The notes beneath the pieces are model-generated. The model was not told where the DNA came from, searched no databases, and was given only the letters and a program-made list of their open reading frames with translations. Below, in pieces: positions 1 through 5,496 of a DNA stretch of 5,523 nucleotides. Each line of letters opens with the position of its first letter. The first letter of the stretch is position 1. The position numbers and the translations under genes were made by a program. The DNA is from Actinomycetes bacterium (GTDB lineage Bacteria; Actinomycetota; Thermoleophilia; Solirubrobacterales; 70-9), in contig JAEYSQ010000272.1 in assembly GCA_023434465.1 (NCBI GenBank), positions 1-5,523 of the forward strand. The letters are read 5' to 3'.

Positions 1-1700
1 GGCCCGGACAGGAGGCAGCCGTCGAAGCGGTGTTCGCCGGCCGTGACAGCCTGATCGTGATGCCGACCGGTGGCGGCAAGAGTCTCTGCTACCAGCTGCC
101 CGGCCTTGCCTCCCCGGCCCTCACCATCGTGGTCAGTCCACTGATCGCGTTGATGGCCGACCAGGTCAAACGGCTCCGAAGCGAAGGCCATCCCGCCGTG
201 ATGTTCGCCTCGGGACTTTCGGAAGAGGCCTCGACGGCTTCCTGGCAGAGCGTCCAGGACGGTTCGGCCCGGATCGCCTACTGCTCGCCGGAGCGTTTCG
301 GGTCGGCCGCATTCCTCACCCTGATCGGTTCCCGCGAGATCGACCTGCTGGCGATCGACGAAGCTCACTGCCTCTCGGAATGGGGCCACGATTTCCGGCC
401 GGACTACCTGCGGCTGCCGCAGGTCGCCGAGCGGCTCGGACGCCCGCCGGTGATGGCCTGCACCGCCACCGCGACACCCCAGGTCACGGCGGAAATCGCC
501 GAACGCATGGGCATGTCCGACCCGGCCGAGATCCACTCCGGGTTCGATCGCCCGAATCTCAGCTTTGACACGATCCCGCTCGAGGGCAAAGGCTCGAAAG
601 CCCGGAAGCAGGCCCTGCTCGAAATCGGTCTCGCCGACCCGGCCAACCGGCCGGCGATCGTCTACTGCGGCACGCGCAAGAGCACCGAGGAAGTGGCCGG
701 GGACCTGCGGTCCGCGGGACTCTCGGCAGTCGGCTACCACGCCGGGATGCCGCCGGACGAGCGAGCCTCTGCCCAGCACCGATTCATGGAAGGAGACGCC
801 GAAGTGGTCGTCGCGACCAACGCCTTCGGCATGGGAATCGACAAAGCGAACGTGAGGTCGGTCTGGCACTGGGCGATCCCTTCGAGCGTCGAGGCCTACT
901 ACCAGGAAGCCGGCCGCGCCGGCCGCGATGGAGCGCCGGCCCGGGCGGTGCTGCTGGCGATGAGAGCCGACCTCGGCCGGCTGGTCCGCTTCAACGAACA
1001 GCGCAAGGTGGACCCGTCCGAGGTGCTCGCCTTCGTCGACGACGTTCGCCGGAGCGCCGGCCACGACGAAGCGGGCGACCCGGGTTCGGTGACGATCGAG
1101 GCTCCCCGCATGGACGAAGACCGGATCCGTCTCGCTGTTGCCGAGCGTTCCGGCGCACTCAGCGTCGATCCGGCTCCCGGCGGCCGGTTGCTGGTCACGC
1201 CGGGCCCCGAGATCGGCCAGGGACCGATCCGTTCGGCTTGCCGGGTCGCGGAGGATCGCGGCTGGGCGGCCTACCGGGCGGTGGAGTCGTTCAGCTTCTC
1301 GAGCAGTTGCCGCCGACGCCAACTTCTGGACCACTTCGGTGACAGCACCCCGGGCGAACCCACCGGCCGCTGTTGCGATGTTTGCGACCCGATCGAGTGG
1401 TTGCCAGACCCGGATTCGATCGAGATCCACAAGAGCCGCAAGTCAACCAGCAAGAACTCGGGACCCCCACCGGAGCTCGCCCCCCAAGACGAAGCTCTAT
1501 ACGAAGAACTCCGCCGCTGGCGCCTCGAGGCAGCGGGCGATCGTCCGGCCTACCACGTCGCCTCGAACCGCACTCTGACCGCGATCGCAACCGTGAAGCC
1601 GCTAGACGAGGACTCGTTGATCGGGATCTCGGGTGTCGGTCCGGCCTTCATCGAGAAGTACGGCGCCGAAGTGCTGCGCGTGATCTCGAACCAGGTCTAG
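1..1700 (+). CDS. recQ: RecQ-family ATP-dependent DNA helicase, 5' end outside the window
   Basis: A superfamily 2 3'-5' DNA helicase of the RecQ family, expected to unwind DNA in recombination and repair. The reading frame is open to the left edge: the codons at 3-14 read PGQE, the core of RecQ motif 0, so the GTG at 30 is not the real start. Counting that GTG codon as residue 1: Walker A TGGGKS 13-18, DEAH 110-113 followed by the RecQ signature CLSEWGHDFRP, motif III TATATP 145-150, motif V TNAFGMGIDK 263-272, motif VI QEAGRAGRD 292-300. A zinc-binding-type segment follows with Cys 427, 448, 449 and 452, then an HRDC domain at about 487-553. The gap from motif VI to the first Cys is about 127 residues, much longer than in E. 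coli RecQ, while the usual winged-helix domain between zinc site and HRDC is missing. The gene converges on dxs with overlapping stops. Family assignment is secure; the exact cellular role is inferred. Confidence 0.95.
   Translation, partial: PGQEAAVEAVFAGRDSLIVMPTGGGKSLCYQLPGLASPALTIVVSPLIALMADQVKRLRSEGHPAVMFASGLSEEASTASWQSVQDGSARIAYCSPERFGSAAFLTLIGSREIDLLAIDEAHCLSEWGHDFRPDYLRLPQVAERLGRPPVMACTATATPQVTAEIAERMGMSDPAEIHSGFDRPNLSFDTIPLEGKGSKARKQALLEIGLADPANRPAIVYCGTRKSTEEVAGDLRSAGLSAVGYHAGMPPDERASAQHRFMEGDAEVVVATNAFGMGIDKANVRSVWHWAIPSSVEAYYQEAGRAGRDGAPARAVLLAMRADLGRLVRFNEQRKVDPSEVLAFVDDVRRSAGHDEAGDPGSVTIEAPRMDEDRIRLAVAERSGALSVDPAPGGRLLVTPGPEIGQGPIRSACRVAEDRGWAAYRAVESFSFSSSCRRRQLLDHFGDSTPGEPTGRCCDVCDPIEWLPDPDSIEIHKSRKSTSKNSGPPPELAPQDEALYEELRRWRLEAAGDRPAYHVASNRTLTAIATVKPLDEDSLIGISGVGPAFIEKYGAEVLRVISNQV
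1697..1700. other. Shared CTAG stop palindrome of convergent recQ and dxs
   Basis: The recQ stop TAG occupies 1698-1700 on the + strand. The dxs stop TAG is the complement of 1697-1699. Both are contained in the self-complementary CTAG, so the two genes end inside each other with no intergenic space and no hairpin terminator between them. Confidence 0.97.
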
Positions 1701-3718
1701 TGACGCGGCGCGACGCCTGATTCCACCGCGGCGAGAACCTTCTCGGCGACCGCCTCGGGCGTGAAACCGACTTCCTTGTGGAGCAGGTCGGGTTTGCCGT
1801 GGGTGACGAACCGGTCCGGCAGGCCGACCCTGAGCACTCGTGCCCGTTCGCCAGGATTGGCGAAGTTGTCTTCGAGATGTTCGATCACAGCGGAGCCGAA
1901 ACCACCCTGGAGCACGCCTTCTTCGATCGTCACGATCAGGTCGTGGCTGAGGGCCAGCCTTTCGATCATCTCGCTGTCCAACGGCTTGACGAACCGGGCG
2001 TCAGCCACGGTCGGCCGAATCCCGGACTCCTCAAGCAACTCGGCCGCGGCGAGGGCGACACCAACACCTGAGCCGTATCCGACCAGCGCCACCGTGTCAC
2101 CGCCGACCAGGGTCTCGCCGGTGCCGATCGGGACCAGTTCCGGTTCTGCCGGCAGATCGACTCCGACCGCCGCTCCCCTCGGGTACCGGATCGCCGCCGG
2201 CCCGTCAAGCTCGACCGCGGTGTGGAGCATGTTGACCAGCATCGCCTCGTCGCGCGGTGCCATGACCGTCACATTGGGAAGCGAGCGGAAATAGGCGATG
2301 TCGAAAGCCCCGTGATGGGTCGGGCCGTCGTCTCCGACCAAACCCGCCCGGTCCATCGCAAAGGTCACGTCGAGCTTCTGCAGACAGACGTCATGGACGA
2401 TCTGGTCGTAGGCGCGCTGGAGGAAAGTCGAGTAGATGCCGCAAACCGGCTTGCCGCCCTGGAGCGCGATGCCGCTGGCCATGAGGACCGCGTTCTGTTC
2501 GGCGATTCCGACGTCGTAGTACTGGGCGGGTCGTTCGTCGGCGAGTTTTTGAAGCCCGGCACCCCCCGCCATCGCCGCGGTGATCCCGATTACACGGGGG
2601 TCGCGTTCAGCTTCGGATACGAGGGCGTCGGCGAATACGGCCGTGTACTGCGGTGGAGCTGACTTCGGTTCCGGTTTCTCGAGGATCTCCGGCGCGATCG
2701 ACGCGGGCGCATCGGACTCCTGAACCGGAATCAGCTTCGGCTTCGAATCGGCAGGCGCACCGTCAACGATCGAGCCAGGCTTGGCCGCATGCCATTTTTC
2801 CATGCCGGCCAGGCCGCCCTCTTCGGCCGGGGCAAAACCGCGGCCCTTCACGGTGTGGACATGGACCACCACCGGCCGGTCGGCAGCGAAGGCTTCGCTG
2901 AGTGCGCGGCGCATCGCTCCCACGTCATGCCCGTCGATCACACCCATGTAGGCGAGATCAAGTTCCTCGAACAGCAGGCCGGGTGCCCAGTAGGCCTTGA
3001 TCGCGGATTTGAGTTCGGGACCGAGGCGTTCGATCCGCTTGCCGAGACCCAGCGGAAGCTTGGTCAAACGGTCCTCGACTTCCTCGCGGGCGTGAAACAG
3101 GCCAGGCTTCAGCCGGGCCCTCTGGAAGTAGCTGGAAAGGGCTCCCACGTTCGGGGAGATCGACATTCCGTTGTCGTTCAGGAGGATCACCATCGGAGTC
3201 TGCAGGCCACCGGCGGCATGCATCGCCTCGTAGGCCACCCCGCCTGTCAGCGCCCCGTCACCGATCACGGCAACCACCTTGCCGTCCTCGCCGATTCCCT
3301 TTCGCATCGCCTCCTTGAGGCCGAGCGCGTAGGAGATCGAGGTCGATGCGTGTCCGGCACCCATGATGTCGTGTTCGGATTCCGGGATCGAGCAGAACGG
3401 GGCCAGCCCCTCGTACTGACGGATCGAGGGCAACTGGTCGCGCCGGCCGGTCAGCACTTTGTGCGGGTAGGCCTGGTGACCAACGTCCCAGAGGATCTTG
3501 TCGCGGGGCGATTCGAGCAGGCTGTGAAGGGCGACCGCGATCTCGCAGGTGCCCAGGTTGGCGCCGAAATGACCGCCAATCTCGCCGATCACATCGATGA
3601 TGTAGGCCCGGGTCTCACCCGCGACCTGCTGCAGCTGCTCGTCACTAAGGCCGTTGAGGTCCGCCGGGGAAGCGATTCCCGGCAGCAGCGGCGCTATTTC
3701 GTTGGTTTTATCGCTCAC
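1697..3718 (-). CDS. dxs: 1-deoxy-D-xylulose-5-phosphate synthase
   Basis: Thiamine-diphosphate enzyme that condenses pyruvate with glyceraldehyde 3-phosphate to 1-deoxy-D-xylulose 5-phosphate, the first step of the MEP isoprenoid pathway, in the cytoplasm. The 673-residue protein is complete. Visible motifs: GGHFGANLGTCE around His50, DVGHQAYPHK 78-87, the cofactor/magnesium motif GDG 153-155 with NDN 181-183, the transketolase glutamate in GIAEQNA (Glu407), DRAGLVGDDGPTHHG 456-470, and the substrate-binding RYPRG 521-525. It is longer than the roughly 620-residue E. coli enzyme, partly because of a Pro/Ala/Glu-rich linker at about 315-357 between the first and second domains. The start is GTG at 3718-3716, overlapping the ispA stop by four bases (GTGA), with a weak GAGAGA upstream; this suggests translational coupling. 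It is the last gene of the nusB cluster, and no intrinsic terminator is visible after it. Very confident. Confidence 0.97.
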   Translation of the reverse strand: MSDKTNEIAPLLPGIASPADLNGLSDEQLQQVAGETRAYIIDVIGEIGGHFGANLGTCEIAVALHSLLESPRDKILWDVGHQAYPHKVLTGRRDQLPSIRQYEGLAPFCSIPESEHDIMGAGHASTSISYALGLKEAMRKGIGEDGKVVAVIGDGALTGGVAYEAMHAAGGLQTPMVILLNDNGMSISPNVGALSSYFQRARLKPGLFHAREEVEDRLTKLPLGLGKRIERLGPELKSAIKAYWAPGLLFEELDLAYMGVIDGHDVGAMRRALSEAFAADRPVVVHVHTVKGRGFAPAEEGGLAGMEKWHAAKPGSIVDGAPADSKPKLIPVQESDAPASIAPEILEKPEPKSAPPQYTAVFADALVSEAERDPRVIGITAAMAGGAGLQKLADERPAQYYDVGIAEQNAVLMASGIALQGGKPVCGIYSTFLQRAYDQIVHDVCLQKLDVTFAMDRAGLVGDDGPTHHGAFDIAYFRSLPNVTVMAPRDEAMLVNMLHTAVELDGPAAIRYPRGAAVGVDLPAEPELVPIGTGETLVGGDTVALVGYGSGVGVALAAAELLEESGIRPTVADARFVKPLDSEMIERLALSHDLIVTIEEGVLQGGFGSAVIEHLEDNFANPGERARVLRVGLPDRFVTHGKPDLLHKEVGFTPEAVAEKVLAAVESGVAPRH

Positions 3719-4593
3719 TGTTCTCTCGAGTAAATGTAGTCGGCTACCCGTTTGAGGTCTTCCGTATTCCCGCCGGCGCCGGCGAGGGCGGCCAGCGCCT
3801 GATCATGCGACTCGGTTGCCAGCGCCCTGGCCCGTTCCAATCCGTACAGGCTGACATATGTGACCTTTCCGTGGCGTTCGTCACTGCCGTGCGGCTTCCC
3901 GAGTTCCTCGTCGCTCCCGGTTACGTCGAGAATGTCGTCGACGATCTGGAACAGGAGCCCGATCGAAGTCGCAAACCTGTCGTACGGTTCGCGGCTGACC
4001 CCGCCGACGCCACCGAGTGCCAGGGTCACGTCTACGCTGGCCCTGATCAGGCGTCCGGTTTTCAGCGAGTGGAGGTGACGGAGACCTTCGGCGTCGAGCG
4101 ACTGGGCGGACACGTCTATGTACTGCCCGCCGACCATTCCTTCGACTCCGGTCGCCGCGCAAAGCAGGCCGACAGCCTCTATGACCCGATCGGGCGGAGC
4201 CGGCGCGGCGGCCAGCACGCCGATCGCTTCTGCGAACAGTCCGTCGCCGGCAAGAATCGCGACTGCCTCGCCGTACTTCACGTGAGAGGTGGGTTTGCCG
4301 CGGCGGAGGTCGTCGTCGTCCATGGCCGGCAGATCATCGTGGACGAGCGAGTAGGTATGAACCATTTCCAGGGCCGCGGCCGCGGCGAGGAAGTCTTCGA
4401 CCGGTTGTCCGATCGCCTTGGCGGTGGCGAGGCAAAGCACCGGCCGGATCCGTTTGCCACCGGCCAGGAGCGAGTAACGCATCGCCTCGTCGAGACCCGT
4501 CGTGTCGGCCCCGTCGGGTCCCGCTCCGTGGCCGAACCGGATCGTCGCCAGGTGCTCGTCGACCAGCTGGCGCAGGTCTTCGGGGTAGCTCAA
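3715..4593 (-). CDS. ispA: Polyprenyl (probably farnesyl) diphosphate synthase
   Basis: A trans-type prenyl diphosphate synthase that adds isopentenyl diphosphate to allylic diphosphates, using products of the pathway that dxs starts. The protein has 292 residues, normal for the family. Motifs: GKRIRP 46-51; first Asp-rich motif DDLPAMD 86-92, with the two-residue insertion typical of bacterial type II enzymes; GGQYID 155-160; KTG 178-180; second Asp-rich motif DDILD 219-223, followed by GKPHGSDERHGKVTY. Tyr81, five residues before the first Asp, is the aromatic position that in characterised type II enzymes restricts products to C15, so FPP is the best guess; GGPP cannot be excluded. The start is TTG at 4593-4591. 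The frame is open back to a TGA at 4634-4632 with no ATG or GTG in between. A GGGG at 4603-4600 is the only Shine-Dalgarno-like sequence and lies in a small hairpin. The stop overlaps dxs. Confidence 0.94.
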   Translation of the reverse strand: MSYPEDLRQLVDEHLATIRFGHGAGPDGADTTGLDEAMRYSLLAGGKRIRPVLCLATAKAIGQPVEDFLAAAAALEMVHTYSLVHDDLPAMDDDDLRRGKPTSHVKYGEAVAILAGDGLFAEAIGVLAAAPAPPDRVIEAVGLLCAATGVEGMVGGQYIDVSAQSLDAEGLRHLHSLKTGRLIRASVDVTLALGGVGGVSREPYDRFATSIGLLFQIVDDILDVTGSDEELGKPHGSDERHGKVTYVSLYGLERARALATESHDQALAALAGAGGNTEDLKRVADYIYSREQ

Positions 4594-4599
4594 GAGTGA

Positions 4600-4612
4600 C
4601 CCCGGCCCGGGG
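4600..4612 (-). promoter_or_regulatory. GC-only hairpin just before the ispA start codon
   Basis: The minus strand reads CCCCGGGCCGGGG, which can fold into five G-C pairs with a GGC loop. It ends six bases before the TTG start of ispA, and its 3' arm GGGG is the only Shine-Dalgarno-like sequence there. A fold could limit ispA initiation unless ribosomes arrive from the upstream gene. Any regulatory role is inferred. Confidence 0.4.
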
Positions 4613-4629
4613 TTCGGAAATCCATCGGC

Positions 4630-4803
4630 TCAGCTCTGCTGGTCAGCGCGATCGACCGCGGCCGCGGTCTCGCCGGCTGCTTCAGAGGTCAGCTTCGCCG
4701 CCTCTTCTGCCAGGCCGGCCGCGTCGGTGTCACTGACGTTCTCGTCACGAAGCGCCGCGGTGATCTCACCGAGCCGGTCACGGATTTCTTCCAACCGACT
4801 CAC
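4630..4803 (-). CDS. Small conserved-context protein of 57 residues, function unknown
   Basis: A short ORF filling most of the space between nusB and ispA. It begins with GTG at 4803-4801, overlapping the nusB TGA as GTGA, and has a good Shine-Dalgarno sequence, GGAGAGG at 4814-4808, with GGAG seven bases from the start. It ends with TGA at 4632-4630. Codon third positions are mostly G or C, as in its neighbours. The product begins VSRLEEIRDRLGEI and is acidic, Ala/Glu-rich and free of Cys, Trp, Tyr and Phe. It looks like two amphipathic helices (about 2-20 and 27-52) joined by a short Asp/Ser-rich turn, with no signal peptide or membrane segment. Size and helical-hairpin layout recall the exonuclease VII small subunit XseB, which in some genomes lies near nusB and ispA, but I do not see a convincing XseB signature and there is no xseA here. 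Translation is well supported; function is unknown. Confidence 0.7.
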   Translation of the reverse strand: MSRLEEIRDRLGEITAALRDENVSDTDAAGLAEEAAKLTSEAAGETAAAVDRADQQS

Positions 4804-5402
4804 GCCGCCTCTCCATTCGGGGCCGGATTCCCTTTGATCTCCTCGGCCGGGGTTGGGGTCTTACTGATCTCCTCGGCCGGGACCGGGGTCTCACTGATCT
4901 CCTCGGCCGGGACCGGGGTCTTACTGATCTCCTCGGCCGGGGCTGGGGTCTCTCTGATCTCCTCGGCCGGGGCTGGGGCCTCTTTGATCTCCTCGGCCGG
5001 GAGTGTTCCCGTATGCCCCGCCTCTCCGTCGACTTTCATCTCGCGGGCCGCCGCGCCGAGAATTCCGTTGACGAATCCGGGCGCCTCTGCGCCGCAGAAT
5101 TTCTTGGCGGTCTCGACCGCTTCGTCGATCGCGACTTCGAAGGGGACGTCATCGCGAAAGTTCATCTCATAGAGAGCGACCCGCATGATGTTCTTCTCGA
5201 GCGGGGCGATCCGGTTGAGGTCCCATCCCTGGGCGAACTCGGCGATCACTTCGTCCAGCTCTTCGCGGTGGGTTTCGACTCCCTGGGCCAGTTCGATCGT
5301 GAACGGCTTCGCATCAGCGAGAAGAACGGAGAGGGGCCGGTCGGTCACTTGCTGCTGGTAGCAGGCAAAGACCGCATCCCGACGCTGATTGGTGCGACGC
5401 AT
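4800..5402 (-). CDS. nusB: Transcription antitermination factor NusB with a repeat-bearing C-terminal tail
   Basis: NusB binds boxA RNA with NusE (ribosomal protein S10) and supports processive transcription of rRNA operons. From the ATG at 5402-5400 the protein has 200 residues; most NusB proteins have about 130-150. The all-helical core covers roughly 1-123, with the family features RRTNQRRDAVFACYQ at the N terminus, the DLNRIAPLEKNIMRVALYEM region (about 61-80), the VAIDEAVETAKKF helix and the closing FVNGILGA. From about residue 124 the sequence becomes a disordered-looking acidic Pro/Glu tail with six PAEEI units spaced exactly ten residues apart, beginning at 135. A TTG directly before the ATG would add one residue; I prefer ATG because it lies six bases after a -10-like element and no Shine-Dalgarno sequence exists for either. 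It is first in the cluster, and its stop overlaps the next start. Core assignment is confident; the role of the tail is unknown. Confidence 0.94.
   Translation of the reverse strand: MRRTNQRRDAVFACYQQQVTDRPLSVLLADAKPFTIELAQGVETHREELDEVIAEFAQGWDLNRIAPLEKNIMRVALYEMNFRDDVPFEVAIDEAVETAKKFCGAEAPGFVNGILGAAAREMKVDGEAGHTGTLPAEEIKEAPAPAEEIRETPAPAEEISKTPVPAEEISETPVPAEEISKTPTPAEEIKGNPAPNGEAA
4808..4814 (-). promoter_or_regulatory. Shine-Dalgarno sequence that sets the small-ORF start
   Basis: GGAGAGG on the minus strand, with GGAG seven bases before the GTG at 4803-4801. It lies inside the last codons of nusB. It is the best Shine-Dalgarno match in front of any gene in this window, and is the main evidence that the 57-residue ORF is translated. 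Confidence 0.75.
4821..5000 (-). repeat. Six 30-bp in-frame tandem repeats in the nusB 3' end
   Basis: On the + strand TGATCTCCTCGGCCGG occurs six times at exact 30-base steps, starting at 4835, 4865, 4895, 4925, 4955 and 4985. Read in the nusB frame each unit encodes PAEEI plus five more variable residues (KEAPA, RETPA, SKTPV, SETPV, SKTPT, KGNPA). The five PAEEI codons are identical in all copies, including third positions, while the other half of the unit drifts. This suggests recent expansion or homogenisation by slippage or recombination rather than old divergence. Unit length is a multiple of three, so copy-number change keeps the frame and the downstream GTGA coupling intact. Confidence 0.95.
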
Positions 5403-5403
5403 C

Positions 5404-5420
5404 AACCAAGAATATTGGTT
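5404..5420. promoter_or_regulatory. 17-bp palindrome overlapping the nusB -10, possible operator
   Basis: AACCAA, five bases, TTGGTT: perfect six-base arms at 5404-5409 and 5415-5420 on either side of the -10-like element. It forms an AT-rich island in GC-rich surroundings. The overlapping GGTTCGAACC at 5417-5426 is a second perfect ten-base palindrome. Symmetric sites across a -10 are typical of repressor operators, but no regulator is identified here. Confidence 0.4.
5409..5414 (-). promoter_or_regulatory. Candidate -10 element for a leaderless nusB transcript
   Basis: On the minus strand TATTCT (matching the TANNNT -10 pattern) is followed by six bases and then the nusB ATG at 5402. A transcript starting about seven bases after the -10 would begin at or next to the A of the ATG. 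There is no Shine-Dalgarno sequence in front of this start. Both facts fit the leaderless promoter layout common in actinobacteria. No TTGACA-like -35 is visible at 16-18 base spacing; that region is G-rich instead. Confidence 0.55.
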
Positions 5421-5424
5421 CGAA

Positions 5425-5450
5425 CCCCCAAACCCTCACCACCCACCCCC
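5425..5450 (-). promoter_or_regulatory. G-quadruplex motif upstream of the nusB -10
   Basis: The minus strand carries four G-runs of 5, 3, 3 and 5 (at 5450-5446, 5444-5442, 5435-5433 and 5429-5425) with loops of 1, 6 and 3 bases. This satisfies the standard G3+N1-7 pattern. It lies on the nusB coding strand and covers the place where a -35 element would be. Folding and function are inferred. Confidence 0.5.
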
Positions 5451-5496
5451 TGGTGGGTCGGATTTCCACCATCGGTGGTCGCAAACCGACCCACCA
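5441..5496. repeat. Two mutually exclusive inverted repeats in the region upstream of nusB
   Basis: ACCCACC at 5441-5447 can pair with GGTGGGT at 5452-5458 (7 bp, four-base loop). The same GGTGGGT is part of an 11-base arm at 5451-5461 that pairs perfectly with 5486-5496. Inside the larger repeat sits CCACC-ATC-GGTGG (5466-5478). The larger fold is therefore a composite hairpin of about 46 bases. Neither strand has a U-run after it, so it is not a textbook intrinsic terminator. It may end a gene to the right of the window, act as an RNA switch on read-through transcripts, or be a dispersed palindromic element. Confidence 0.6.

Noticed and set aside
30..32. GTG as the recQ start codon
   Set aside because: The frame is open to the left edge and the preceding codons encode PGQE, the conserved RecQ motif 0, so the true start is outside the window.
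2789..3733. 314-codon open frame on the + strand
   Set aside because: It lies entirely opposite dxs, whose motifs are unambiguous. Its product shows no recognisable domain, and long antisense frames are common in GC-rich DNA.
3805..4599. 264-codon open frame on the + strand
   Set aside because: It is the antisense shadow of ispA; its translation is low in recognisable structure and no family features are seen.
4821..5000. Regular 30-base repeats as a possible CRISPR array
   Set aside because: The units are contiguous and coding with no unique spacers; the conserved and variable halves are both in the nusB frame.
4834..5172. + strand frame with repeated ISSAG units
   Set aside because: It is the reverse reading of the nusB 30-base repeat. 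The repetition comes from the DNA array, and the NusB frame continues from a genuine NusB core.
5415..5432. GGTTCGAACC resembling the T-arm of a tRNA
   Set aside because: The flanking bases do not form a T-stem, and no acceptor, D or anticodon arm can be placed on either strand nearby.
5451..5496. Composite hairpin as a classical intrinsic terminator
   Set aside because: Neither strand has a U-run after the stem; the following bases are C-rich or G-rich. Termination remains possible but is not shown.
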